From NCBI GenBank assembly GCA_050245975.1, contig JBFWWW010000179.1, forward strand, positions 1 to 8,283: a DNA stretch of 8,283 nt, in the 5' to 3' direction. The stretch is from JBFWWW01 sp050245975 (GTDB lineage Bacteria; Pseudomonadota; Alphaproteobacteria; Rhizobiales; Hyphomicrobiaceae). Below are positions 1 to 5,818 of this stretch, piece after piece (position 1 is the first letter of the stretch; each line of letters opens with the position of its first letter). The notes beneath the pieces were generated by a model. It made no database searches and had not been told where the DNA came from. It saw nothing but the letters and a program-made list of their open reading frames with translations. The position numbers and the translations under genes are program-made.

Positions 1-840
1 CTCGTGACGCATGCGCCGACCCGGGCCGCCGCCATCGATCTGCAGGCCGACGCGCTCGATGCCTTCTATGTCGACGGCATCCAGCACAACCTCCCGTTCC
101 TGGCCGCGCTCATGCAGCATCCGCGCTGGCGCGAGGGGCGGCTGTCGACCGGCTTCATCGCCGACGAGTTCGCCGGCGGCTTCAAGGCGCGCGAGCCCGA
201 GGGCGAGGAACTGGTGGTGCTGAGCGCGGTGGCGGCGGCCATCGATCACCTCGGCAACGCGCGCCGGCGCGAGATCACCGACCAGATGTCCGGCCCGCCG
301 GTGCGCTTCGCCACCCGCCGCGTCGTCCGCGTCGGCACGGCGCGCCAGACCGTCGAGGTCGAAGGCGCGCTCGGGACGTCCGTCAAGGTGTCGATGATCG
401 GTGCCGACGGGAAGGCGCACGACACGCTCGACGTCGCCGCCGCCTGGTGGCCCGGCGATCCGGTCTGGTTCGGCAGCGTGCGGGAACGGGATGTCGCGGT
501 GCAGGTGCGCCCGATCCTCAACGGCTACACGCTCTCCTATCGCGGCATCAATGCGCCGGCCTACGTCTATACGGAACGGGAAGCGGCGCTGGCCGACCTG
601 ATGCCGGAAAAGGTCGCCGCGGACATGAGCAAGTTCCTGCTGTGCCCGATGCCCGGCCTGGTCAAGGCCGTGCATGTGGAAGCGGGGCAGGACGTCAAGG
701 CCGGCGACCCGCTGTGCGTGGTCGAGGCGATGAAGATGGAGAACGTCCTGCGTGCCGAGCGCGACGGCCGCGTCAAGGCCGTCAAGGCCAAGAGCGGCGA
801 CAGCCTGGCGGTCGATGCCGTGATCATGGAGTTCGCCTGA
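1..840 (+). CDS. pccA: Acyl-CoA (propionyl-CoA) carboxylase biotin-carrying alpha subunit, 3' part
   Basis: This is the C-terminal part of the alpha subunit of a biotin-dependent acyl-CoA carboxylase, most like propionyl-CoA carboxylase, which makes methylmalonyl-CoA from propionyl-CoA in the cytoplasm. The frame is open at base 1, and the GTG at 4 is only an internal valine, so the biotin carboxylase domain lies upstream of the window. The first visible residues (DAFYVDGIQHNLPFL, then HPRWREGRLSTGFI) match the end of the carboxylase domain in PccA. The next ~150 residues fit the PCC-type BT domain that docks to the beta subunit. The last ~65 residues are a biotinyl domain with the motif EAMKMEN; the lysine to be biotinylated is coded at 733-735. 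The end MEFA-stop is typical. Partner pccB is not in the window. PccA rather than another acyl-CoA carboxylase is inferred from the BT region; substrate is not proven. Confidence 0.93.
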   Translation, partial: LVTHAPTRAAAIDLQADALDAFYVDGIQHNLPFLAALMQHPRWREGRLSTGFIADEFAGGFKAREPEGEELVVLSAVAAAIDHLGNARRREITDQMSGPPVRFATRRVVRVGTARQTVEVEGALGTSVKVSMIGADGKAHDTLDVAAAWWPGDPVWFGSVRERDVAVQVRPILNGYTLSYRGINAPAYVYTEREAALADLMPEKVAADMSKFLLCPMPGLVKAVHVEAGQDVKAGDPLCVVEAMKMENVLRAERDGRVKAVKAKSGDSLAVDAVIMEFA

Positions 841-871
841 CGGCCGGCCGGCCGGTTACCGGTTGCTAACC
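841..871. repeat. GC-rich dyads after pccA
   Basis: Directly after the pccA stop lie four CGGC-type units (841-855), followed by the dyad CCGGT-T-ACCGG (852-862) and an overlapping dyad GGTTA-N8-TAACC (854-858 with 867-871). These can form short competing hairpins. There is no T-run, so a classical intrinsic terminator is not supported. It may be a weak 3' end structure for pccA or an operator for the next gene. Confidence 0.3.
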
Positions 872-877
872 CGGCGC

Positions 878-893
878 TGCCATGCTCGGGGCA
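878..893 (+). promoter_or_regulatory. Extended -10-like element for the DUF805 gene
   Basis: The sequence TGCCATGCT (878-886) resembles an extended -10 (TGn plus TATAAT-like CATGCT). A transcript starting about 7 nt downstream would begin at or next to the ATG at 894, giving a leaderless message, in agreement with the lack of a Shine-Dalgarno sequence. A closely similar TGCCATTTT sits at the same distance in front of lipB. No convincing -35 is seen. This is inference from pattern only. Confidence 0.35.
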
Positions 894-1433
894 ATGCCGC
901 AATCGCCGGAAACCGCCATGGCCACCGTCATCGAGGTCGCCCTCCATCTCGTCCATCCGGGCGGACGCATGAACCGCAAGGGTTTCCTGCTGGCGGCGTG
1001 CGTGGCCTTCGCGCTGCAAATCCTCGCCGTGCTGGCGCTGTGGTACTTCGGCGCCGCCATCAGCGGCCGCGCCGCGCTCGCCCTCAACGCCATGTTCTGC
1101 TGGCTCGGCTTCGCCGCCATAGCCAAGCGCCTGCATGACCTGGACCTGAGCGCCTGGTGGATGCTGGCCGTCGTCGTCGCCTGGGCCGCCGGCGGCGTGG
1201 TGCTGGCCGTTGGCCTGGCAACCCTGGTGGGGCCGGACCTGCTCGAGCCCGGCCGGCCCGTCTACTTCTGCACCATCGCCATGCTGCTGGCGCCGCTGCT
1301 GGTGGCGGCCATCCGGCTGCATACCGTGCCCGGCAATCCCGGCGCCAACCGGTACGGCCCGGTGCCCGGACCGCTGGGTCTTTCGGGCGGTCCGAGGCTC
1401 CGGCCCATGCATTTTTTCACGCGCACGGCCTGA
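894..1433 (+). CDS. DUF805 family inner-membrane protein
   Basis: A 179-residue integral membrane protein of the DUF805 family, whose biochemical role is unknown. Visible hallmarks are an N-terminal GRMNRKGFLL segment (about residues 24-33), the RLHDLDLSAWW motif around residues 79-89, and a late NRYGP motif (152-156) after the last helix. Four hydrophobic helices are evident, roughly residues 31-53, 57-77, 88-110 and 122-141. The last ~20 residues are polar and not typical of the family. In-frame ATGs occur at 882, 894 and 918, none with a good ribosome binding site. The 894 start was chosen because a -10-like element ends 7 nt before it, implying a leaderless mRNA; 918 also keeps the whole domain. 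It follows pccA on the same strand but with probable own transcription. Family assignment is firm, start uncertain, function unknown. Confidence 0.85.
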   Translation: MPQSPETAMATVIEVALHLVHPGGRMNRKGFLLAACVAFALQILAVLALWYFGAAISGRAALALNAMFCWLGFAAIAKRLHDLDLSAWWMLAVVVAWAAGGVVLAVGLATLVGPDLLEPGRPVYFCTIAMLLAPLLVAAIRLHTVPGNPGANRYGPVPGPLGLSGGPRLRPMHFFTRTA

Positions 1434-1494
1434 AGCTCGCGCGTCTGCGCGGCACGCAGGGCAGGTCCATAGATTGCGATTTCCTTCGGCCGCC

Positions 1495-1516
1495 AACCTG
1501 ATTTAGAAGTCAGGTT
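1495..1516. promoter_or_regulatory. Inverted repeat upstream of the gamma-glutamyltransferase gene
   Basis: AACCTGA (1495-1501) and TCAGGTT (1510-1516) form a perfect 7-bp inverted repeat with an AT-rich 8-base centre, ending 12 nt before the ribosome binding site of the next gene. The position suggests an operator or a 5' leader hairpin. With no T-run after it, it is not an obvious terminator for the DUF805 gene. The rest of the 1434-1539 gap shows no clear promoter. Confidence 0.4.
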
Positions 1517-1539
1517 CAAGCCCCGACCGAGGAGCGCGC

Positions 1540-3129
1540 ATGCGCAATTTCCATTTTCCTGGCCGTTCGCCCGTCTATGCGCGCCACGCGATGGTTGCGA
1601 CCTCGCACCCCCTCGCATCCCTCACCGCCATCGATATCCTGAAGAAGGGCGGCAACGCGGTCGATGCCACGGTAGCGACCGCCGCCCTGCTTGCCGTCGC
1701 CGAGCCGCAGATGACCGGCATCGGCGGCGACTGCTTCGCCATCCTGTCCAAGCCGGGCCAGAAGGGGCTGATCGCGCTCAACGCCTCGGGCCGGGCGCCC
1801 GCCGCGGCGACGACGGACTGGTACGCCAAGGCCGGCATCCGCGCGATCGCGAAACAGTCTCCCCATGCGGTGACGGTTCCGGGCGCGGTGGAAGGATGGC
1901 TGCGGCTCCTCGCCGACCACGGCACCATGACGCCGGCCGAGGTGCTGGAGCCGGCCATCGCGCTGGCGGAAGAGGGCTTCGTGGTGGCGCCGCGCGTGGC
2001 GCACGACTGGGGCAACACGGCGGACCTGATCCGCGCCAATGCCGGCGCGTCCAAGCATCTGCTTGCGGGCGGCAAGCCGCCGCGGGTCGGCGACGTGTGG
2101 CGCTTCCCGGCGCTCGCGGCCACGCTGAAGGCGATCGCGCGGCACGGCCGCGACGGCTTCTATCGCGGCGAGGTGGCGGCCGACATGGTCGGCACGCTGC
2201 GCGACATGGGCGGTCTGCATACGCTCGACGACTTCGCCGCGCAGGACGCGACCTACGTCACGCCGATCTCCACGCGCTACGGGCCCTATGACGTCTGCCA
2301 GCTGCCGCCGAACAACCACGGCATCACGGCGCTGGTCCTGCTCAACATGCTGTCGAAGCTCGGGCGCATCGATCCCGACCCGACCGGGACGACGCGCTAT
2401 CACGTCCTCATGGAGGCGGCGCGGCTCGCCTATGCGGCGCGCGATGCCTTCGTCGCCGACCCGGACATGGCCGACGTGCCCGTCGAGCACATGCTGTCGC
2501 CGGCGTTCACGGACGCGCTGGTCTCGCGCATCGATCCCAAGCGCAAGGTTCCCGACCTCGGGCCCGTGCCGCGGCCGTCCGGCTCGGACACGGTCTGCTT
2601 CTCCATCGTCGACGGCAACGGCATGGTGGTTTCGTTCATCAACTCGGTGTTCGCGACCTTCGGCGCCGTGATCGCGACGGAGAAGACGGGCGTCGTCTTC
2701 CACAATCGCGCGCAGGGCTTCATGCTGGATCCCGCGCACCCCAATGCCATCGCGCCGCGCAAGCGGCCTCTGCATACGCTGATCCCCGCCATCGCGCTGC
2801 AGGACGGCGAGCCGGCGCTGTCGTTCGGCGTCATGGGCGCAGCCTTCCAGCCAATGGGGCATGTCTACCTGGTCTCGAACCTGGTCGACTACGGCCTCGA
2901 CGTGCAGGAGGCGGTCGACCTGCCGCGCGTCTTCTTCGAGGGCGGTGATTTGTCACTGGAGGAATCGGTGCCCGCGGGTACAGAGTCCGGGCTGCGGGCC
3001 CTCGGCCATTCGACGGTCCGCCGCCCCGATCCGTGGGGCGGCGCGCAGGCCATCCTGATCGACCGGGGCAAGGGCATCCTGGTCGGAGCGTCGGACCCGC
3101 GCAAGGACGGCATGGCTATCGGTTATTGA
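1540..3129 (+). CDS. Gamma-glutamyltransferase family proenzyme (YwrD-like, cytoplasmic)
   Basis: A 529-residue Ntn-hydrolase of the gamma-glutamyltransferase (glutathione hydrolase) family. Members cleave or transfer the gamma-glutamyl group of glutathione or related amides after cutting themselves into two chains. GAGGAG at 1529-1534, 5 nt before the ATG, fixes the start. Early family signatures are GGNAVDA (residues 37-43) and MTGIGGD (58-64). The predicted processing site is in GSDTVCFSIVD, with Thr351 as new N-terminus and nucleophile, giving chains of about 350 and 179 residues. The canonical PGGS loop is replaced by SFGVMGAAFQPMGH (428-441), as in the YwrD-like branch. There is no signal peptide, unlike periplasmic GGT of enterobacteria, so a cytoplasmic enzyme is inferred. 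The true substrate may be a gamma-glutamyl compound other than glutathione. The acylphosphatase gene follows after 10 nt, probably in one operon. Confidence 0.9.
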   Translation: MRNFHFPGRSPVYARHAMVATSHPLASLTAIDILKKGGNAVDATVATAALLAVAEPQMTGIGGDCFAILSKPGQKGLIALNASGRAPAAATTDWYAKAGIRAIAKQSPHAVTVPGAVEGWLRLLADHGTMTPAEVLEPAIALAEEGFVVAPRVAHDWGNTADLIRANAGASKHLLAGGKPPRVGDVWRFPALAATLKAIARHGRDGFYRGEVAADMVGTLRDMGGLHTLDDFAAQDATYVTPISTRYGPYDVCQLPPNNHGITALVLLNMLSKLGRIDPDPTGTTRYHVLMEAARLAYAARDAFVADPDMADVPVEHMLSPAFTDALVSRIDPKRKVPDLGPVPRPSGSDTVCFSIVDGNGMVVSFINSVFATFGAVIATEKTGVVFHNRAQGFMLDPAHPNAIAPRKRPLHTLIPAIALQDGEPALSFGVMGAAFQPMGHVYLVSNLVDYGLDVQEAVDLPRVFFEGGDLSLEESVPAGTESGLRALGHSTVRRPDPWGGAQAILIDRGKGILVGASDPRKDGMAIGY

Positions 3130-3139
3130 GCGAAGCAGC

Positions 3140-3439
3140 ATGAACGCAGCGCCACGCCAGCGCGCAGTCCGGATGCGCATCGAGGGCCTCGTGCAGGGCG
3201 TGGGGTTCCGCGCCTGGGTGCAGCGCACGGCCGCCTCGCTCGGTCTCGACGGATGGGTGCGCAACCGCCGCGACGGCGGCGTCGAGGTCGTGGTGAAGGG
3301 CGCCGAGCAGGCGGTCGCGCGCATGACCGCGCTCTGCCACGACGGCCCGCCGGGATCAGACGTGTCCGCGGTGACCATTTTCGACGAGCGCGACCCGGTG
3401 CCGCCGGGTTTCGAGGTGCGCCCCACCGGGTGCTGCTGA
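3140..3439 (+). CDS. acyP: Acylphosphatase
   Basis: A 99-residue acylphosphatase, a small cytoplasmic enzyme that hydrolyses carboxyl-phosphate mixed anhydrides such as acetyl phosphate or 1,3-bisphosphoglycerate. The signature GLVQGVGFRAWVQR holds the phosphate-binding loop and catalytic Arg24, and GWVRNRRDGGVEV holds catalytic Asn42; both match the known Arg/Asn pair. Length equals the family norm of 90-100. The start is 10 nt after the gamma-glutamyltransferase stop and has only a weak purine stretch (AGCGAAG) upstream, so translational coupling with that gene is likely. The C-terminus ends in an unusual Cys-Cys. It runs towards lysR, with only 19 nt between the two stop codons and no visible terminator hairpin. 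No functional link to the gamma-glutamyltransferase is evident beyond the shared operon. Confidence 0.93.
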   Translation: MNAAPRQRAVRMRIEGLVQGVGFRAWVQRTAASLGLDGWVRNRRDGGVEVVVKGAEQAVARMTALCHDGPPGSDVSAVTIFDERDPVPPGFEVRPTGCC

Positions 3440-3458
3440 ATTCCGTCCCGCTGTCCGG

Positions 3459-4307
3459 TCAGGCGACGCGCTGGGCCGCCTTGCGCAAGCCGGCGAGGAT
3501 GGGCTCGTAGGCCTCCTCGTCGCGGGCCTCCGGATAGATCGCATACACGGGAGAGCGAAACTTGCGGGCGCGGGCGGCAAGCCTGAGCTTGTGCCGGCGC
3601 AGGTGCGGCTTGACGAGCCGCGCCGGGAAATAGCCGGACGCCGGGTTCGCCAGCAGGTAGGCGAGCGCCAGCGATCCGAGGTCCAGATTGAGGCCGGTGT
3701 TGGTGAATTCCGGATAGGCGGCGGCGTGGTCGCTCTGGAAATCGGTTCCCCAGTCGACGAAGACGTAGTCGTTCGTGGTGCGCCTGCTGCCAGCGGGAGC
3801 GCTGGTGACGAGCACGAACTCCTCGTCGAACAGGTGCTCCGCGATGAGGCCGGGCGCCTGGCCGGGGCGATACATGATGGCGAGATCGAGCGTGCCTTCG
3901 AGCAGTCGCTCGGTGAGGACGGGGGCCTGGGCGGCGCTGGCCGAGACGCCGATATCCGGCATGTCGACGCGCAGGCGGGCGATCCAGCCGAGCAGGAAGG
4001 TGTCCCACAATGTCGGATGCGCGCCGACCGCGAGATGGTCGCGGTGCTGGTCGGACAGGCCGACCTCGAGCTGGGCGTGCTGCCAGACGCGGACAAGGGC
4101 GAGCGCGTGCTTCTGGAACTGTTCCCCGGCGCCGGTGAGCTCCGCGCCGGTCTTCGAGCGCTCGAACAGCGGCCTGCCGAGCAGGTCCTCGAGCGTCCGG
4201 ATGCGCGCGCTCACCGTCGACTGCGTGACGTTCATCTTGCGCGCGGCATCGATGAAGCTGCCGGTTTCCGCGACCGTTAGGAACGTACGTGCGAGACTGA
4301 TGTCCAT
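3459..4307 (-). CDS. LysR-type transcriptional regulator
   Basis: A 282-residue LysR-type regulator. Residues 1-60 are the winged helix-turn-helix: MDISLARTFLTVAETGSF, then DAARKMNVTQSTVSARIRTLE and LLGRPLFER, all canonical. Residues ~90-275 form the effector-binding domain (for example GTLDLAIMYRP and EFVLVTSAPAG). The effector cannot be read from sequence. It is divergent from the lysine-rich peptide gene and the secreted acidic protein gene, the usual layout for a LysR regulator and its target, and a T-N11-A dyad lies 36-54 bases ahead of its start. There is no Shine-Dalgarno sequence; a TACACT -10-like hexamer ends 8 nt before the ATG, which suggests a leaderless or nearly leaderless mRNA. 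Family certain, targets inferred. Confidence 0.95.
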   Translation of the reverse strand: MDISLARTFLTVAETGSFIDAARKMNVTQSTVSARIRTLEDLLGRPLFERSKTGAELTGAGEQFQKHALALVRVWQHAQLEVGLSDQHRDHLAVGAHPTLWDTFLLGWIARLRVDMPDIGVSASAAQAPVLTERLLEGTLDLAIMYRPGQAPGLIAEHLFDEEFVLVTSAPAGSRRTTNDYVFVDWGTDFQSDHAAAYPEFTNTGLNLDLGSLALAYLLANPASGYFPARLVKPHLRRHKLRLAARARKFRSPVYAIYPEARDEEAYEPILAGLRKAAQRVA

Positions 4308-4315
4308 TCGCGTCG

Positions 4316-4321
4316 AGTGTA
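4316..4321 (-). promoter_or_regulatory. -10-like hexamer of lysR
   Basis: On the - strand TACACT (4 of 6 to TATAAT) ends 8 nt before the lysR ATG, with no ribosome binding site between them. Transcription would then start at or within 2 nt of the start codon. No good -35 is seen at the usual spacing; the LysR-type dyad lies just upstream instead. Confidence 0.35.
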
Positions 4322-4342
4322 TCGCAAGTGGCGTGACCGCAT

Positions 4343-4361
4343 CTATCGAAAAGGCCGATAG
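4343..4361. promoter_or_regulatory. LysR-box-like dyad (T-N11-A)
   Basis: CTATCG (4343-4348) and CGATAG (4356-4361) form a perfect 6-bp inverted repeat around a 7-base centre. The inner bases T4346 and A4358 give the T-N11-A geometry known for LysR-type operators. It lies in the gap between lysR and the divergent lysine-rich peptide gene, so it is probably the site where the LysR protein binds to control itself and perhaps the divergent unit. Confidence 0.6.
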
Positions 4362-4368
4362 GCGTCAG

Positions 4369-4380
4369 CGGAAAATTCCG
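4369..4380. repeat. Second dyad in the divergent gap
   Basis: CGGAA-AA-TTCCG is a perfect 5-bp inverted repeat with a 2-base centre, 7 bases beyond the LysR-type dyad. It could be a secondary (activation) site for the regulator or chance in AT-richer DNA. The rest of the gap to 4440 is AT-rich compared with its surroundings and should hold the promoter of the rightward unit; the best -35-like TTGTGG (4382-4387) has only a poor -10 partner (3 of 6) at 17 bases. Confidence 0.3.
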
Positions 4381-4458
4381 TTTGTGGAGTCTACAGAAAA
4401 TTCTCAAAGTGAAATCGCCTGGACGCGATTCGGGCGAAAAAAGGAAGGACGAACGACA

Positions 4459-4527
4459 ATGAAAGCGAAGACCAAAGCGAAGAAGCCTGCGAAAGCCGCC
4501 AAGAAGCCGGCGAAGAAGAAGAAATAA
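4459..4527 (+). CDS. 22-residue lysine-rich peptide (histone H1-tail-like)
   Basis: A very short gene coding for 22 residues, starting MKAKTKAKKPAKAAKKP and ending in four lysines before TAA. Twelve residues are Lys, six Ala and two Pro. A strong ribosome binding site, AAGGAAGGA (4441-4449), stands 9 nt before the ATG, which is the main reason to call it real. The composition matches the C-terminal tails of bacterial histone H1-like and AlgP-like proteins, which bind DNA or RNA by charge. With no folded domain it may act as a nucleic-acid or polyanion binder, or its translation may serve as a regulatory leader for the next gene, which begins 21 nt later. The function is unknown; it could also be a remnant of a longer protein, although no in-frame start with a binding site is seen upstream. 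Confidence 0.6.
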   Translation: MKAKTKAKKPAKAAKKPAKKKK

Positions 4528-4548
4528 GCCGACTGGGACGCATCCTTG

Positions 4549-4968
4549 ATGTCAGCCGAGAGGAAGTGCGCCGCGTTCACGGCTGGCATCGTTTCCCTGA
4601 TGATGTGCGTGAATGCCGCAGGTGCGGCCAGCCTGACGAACCACGACGAGCGCGACTACAAAGTCACGATCATCGAAGGTTCCGAGAGCGCCGACAGGAC
4701 GCTCAAGCCCTCCGAAATCCTCAGCAGCATCTGTTCCAAGGGATGCGTTATTCGCCTCAACGACAGCGAAGAGGACGAATATCAGCTCGAGCCGGACGAC
4801 GTGGTCTCCATCGAGGACGGCTCACTTTACTACGACGATCCGGCCACCGGGCCGGCGCCCGCTCCCGCCCCGCCGCCTGCCGCGGGAGCCCAGCCCTCGC
4901 CACCTCCCGGCAATCCTCCTGCCAGTCCACCTGCCAGTCCACCTGCCGGCCCGCCTGCCGGCAAGTAG
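4549..4968 (+). CDS. Secreted acidic small protein with proline-rich tail, function unknown
   Basis: A 139-residue protein without a recognised named family. Residues 1-26 form a signal peptide (basic start, hydrophobic TAGIVSLMMC stretch, AGA-A cleavage near 26/27), so it is exported to the periplasm or beyond; there is no lipobox. The mature core (about 27-97) begins SLTNHDERDYKVTIIEG, is rich in Asp/Glu, and has Cys62 and Cys66 (ICSKGC), a possible disulfide. Similar small alphaproteobacterial proteins are known to me only as hypothetical. Residues 102-139 are a low-complexity Pro/Ala/Gly tail. The ATG at 4549 is preceded by an in-frame TTG and has no good ribosome binding site; a stop at 4525 limits the frame. 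It probably forms an operon with the lysine-rich peptide gene and may depend on the divergent LysR regulator. It ends 5 nt from the lipB stop. Confidence 0.75.
   Translation: MSAERKCAAFTAGIVSLMMCVNAAGAASLTNHDERDYKVTIIEGSESADRTLKPSEILSSICSKGCVIRLNDSEEDEYQLEPDDVVSIEDGSLYYDDPATGPAPAPAPPPAAGAQPSPPPGNPPASPPASPPAGPPAGK
4918..4965 (+). repeat. Four 12-nt tandem repeats coding P-A-S/G-P
   Basis: Four head-to-tail 12-nt units in frame make the PPASPPASPPAGPPAGK end of the secreted protein. The first two (4918-4929, 4930-4941) are identical, CCTGCCAGTCCA; the third and fourth (4942-4953, 4954-4965) begin CCTGCCGGC. Such a tract can gain or lose units by slippage, so tail length may vary between strains. 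Confidence 0.75.
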
Positions 4969-4988
4969 CCGGCTCACGTGCCGGTGAG
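4957..4988. terminator. Overlapping hairpins at a convergent gene junction
   Basis: GCCGGC (4957-4962) pairs with GCCGGC (4968-4973) across the stop codon of the secreted protein gene. Alternative dyads CCGGC/GCCGG (4969-4973 with 4980-4984) and CTCAC/GTGAG (4973-4977 with 4984-4988) overlap it. They sit where the + strand gene and lipB converge. With no T-run on either side, a terminator role is only inferred. Confidence 0.3.
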
Positions 4989-5690
4989 TTCCCGCGCGCC
5001 GTCGGCCGCGGGCGGCGTCGTCCCGGTTCCGAACCGGCGCGCGAAGGCCCGTATCAAAGCGGCATCGACCTCGGCATAGCCGGCCGGCCGGCCGAGCTGC
5101 GCCAGGCTGGTGACGCCGGCGTCGCTGATCCCGCACGGAACGATGCCGGCGAAACGGCCGAGGTCGGGCGCAACATTGATGGCGATGCCGTGGTAGCTGA
5201 TCCAGCGCCGCAGCCGGATGCCGATGGCCGCGATCTTGTCGTGCGTGGGTTGGTCCGCCTGCGGGCGCCGCACCCAGACGCCGACGCGATCGGGAATGCA
5301 TTCGCCGGTGACGCCGAGGTCCGACAGCGCGTCGATGATCCAGCCTTCGAGGTCGGTCACGAAGCGGCGCACGTCGCCGCCGCGCCGGCGCACGTCGAGC
5401 ATCACGTAGGCGATGCGCTGTCCCGGGCCGTGGTAGGTGTACTGACCGCCCCGCCCCGTGTGGTGGACCGGCAGCGAGCCGGGATCGAGCAGGTCCTGCG
5501 GCCGGGCGCTGGTGCCGGCGGTGTAGAGGGGCGGGTGCTCGAGCAACCACACCAGCTCCGGCGCGCGCCCGGCGGCGATATCGGCGACGCGGGCCTCCAT
5601 GAAGGCCACCGCATCGCCATAGGCCACCGGCGCGGTCGAAACGGACCACGCCACCGGCGACAGGTCGGGATGCTGGGAGGGCGCGTTCAT
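4974..5690 (-). CDS. lipB: Octanoyl-[acyl-carrier-protein]:protein N-octanoyltransferase
   Basis: A 238-residue LipB, which moves the octanoyl group from acyl carrier protein to the lipoyl domains of 2-oxoacid dehydrogenases and GcvH, the first step of lipoate assembly in the cytoplasm. Conserved blocks are LLEHPPLYTAGTSA (49-62), HTGRGGQYTYHGPGQR (77-92) with the RGG and HGPGQ elements, DKIAAIGIRLRRWISYHGIAINV (151-173) with catalytic Lys152, and GIVPCGISDAGVTSL (182-196) with the acyl-carrying Cys186. Length fits the family. The frame stays open far upstream, but that extension would run across the tRNA, so the ATG at 5690 is chosen; all conserved blocks lie downstream of it. No Shine-Dalgarno sequence precedes it; a -10-like CATTTT ends 6 nt before the ATG. 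lipA is not in the window. Confidence 0.95.
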   Translation of the reverse strand: MNAPSQHPDLSPVAWSVSTAPVAYGDAVAFMEARVADIAAGRAPELVWLLEHPPLYTAGTSARPQDLLDPGSLPVHHTGRGGQYTYHGPGQRIAYVMLDVRRRGGDVRRFVTDLEGWIIDALSDLGVTGECIPDRVGVWVRRPQADQPTHDKIAAIGIRLRRWISYHGIAINVAPDLGRFAGIVPCGISDAGVTSLAQLGRPAGYAEVDAALIRAFARRFGTGTTPPAADGARELTGT

Positions 5691-5705
5691 GCGGGGAAAA
5701 TGGCA
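5691..5705 (-). promoter_or_regulatory. Extended -10-like element of lipB
   Basis: On the - strand TGCCATTTT (5705 down to 5697) resembles an extended -10, and TGGAAA 17 nt further upstream is a 4-of-6 match to a -35. The hexamer ends 6 nt before the lipB ATG, so transcription would begin at the start codon (leaderless). It matches the arrangement in front of the DUF805 gene. The rest of the gap to the tRNA holds only the tRNA promoter. Confidence 0.4.
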
Positions 5706-5765
5706 GCATCGGCCGCCGATTTCCAGGGCTGCGGCCGCCCGGCGGCAGAGCGCCGGCAGCATGAC

Positions 5766-5794
5766 TTGTGAGCCGCGGACGGATTTGCTAGATG
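5766..5794 (+). promoter_or_regulatory. Probable promoter of tRNA-Leu
   Basis: TTGTGA (5766-5771) as -35 and TAGATG (5789-5794) as -10, preceded by TG as an extended -10, are 17 bases apart. A start near 5800 would leave a 5' leader of about 19 nt to be removed by RNase P. Spacing and place support it; the -10 match is moderate. Confidence 0.5.
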
Positions 5795-5818
5795 AGCGGC
5801 TCTCAAGTGCCCCTGCGA

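Noticed and set aside
841..871. GC-rich repeats after pccA considered as an intrinsic terminator
   Set aside because: No T-run follows the short stems, so only a low-confidence structural note is kept.
567..1496. Long - strand frame opposite pccA and the DUF805 gene
   Set aside because: A shadow frame of high-GC coding DNA on the other strand; composition is biased towards Arg, Gly and Ala, with no domain and no binding site.
1516..2862. 448-codon - strand frame opposite the gamma-glutamyltransferase gene
   Set aside because: Antisense shadow of a strongly recognised enzyme gene, rich in Arg and His, with no family signature.
3591..4280. Long + strand frames opposite lysR
   Set aside because: They mirror the lysR coding sequence. 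Only the last 69 bases of the frame that ends at 4527 (the lysine-rich peptide) have their own binding site.
2953..4407. 484-codon - strand frame across the gamma-glutamyltransferase end, acyP and lysR
   Set aside because: It crosses three recognised genes out of frame and shows no domain; codon-bias shadow.
4566..5771. 401-codon + strand frame over the secreted protein gene and antisense to lipB
   Set aside because: It overlaps two better supported genes, has no binding site, and its residues are typical antisense composition.
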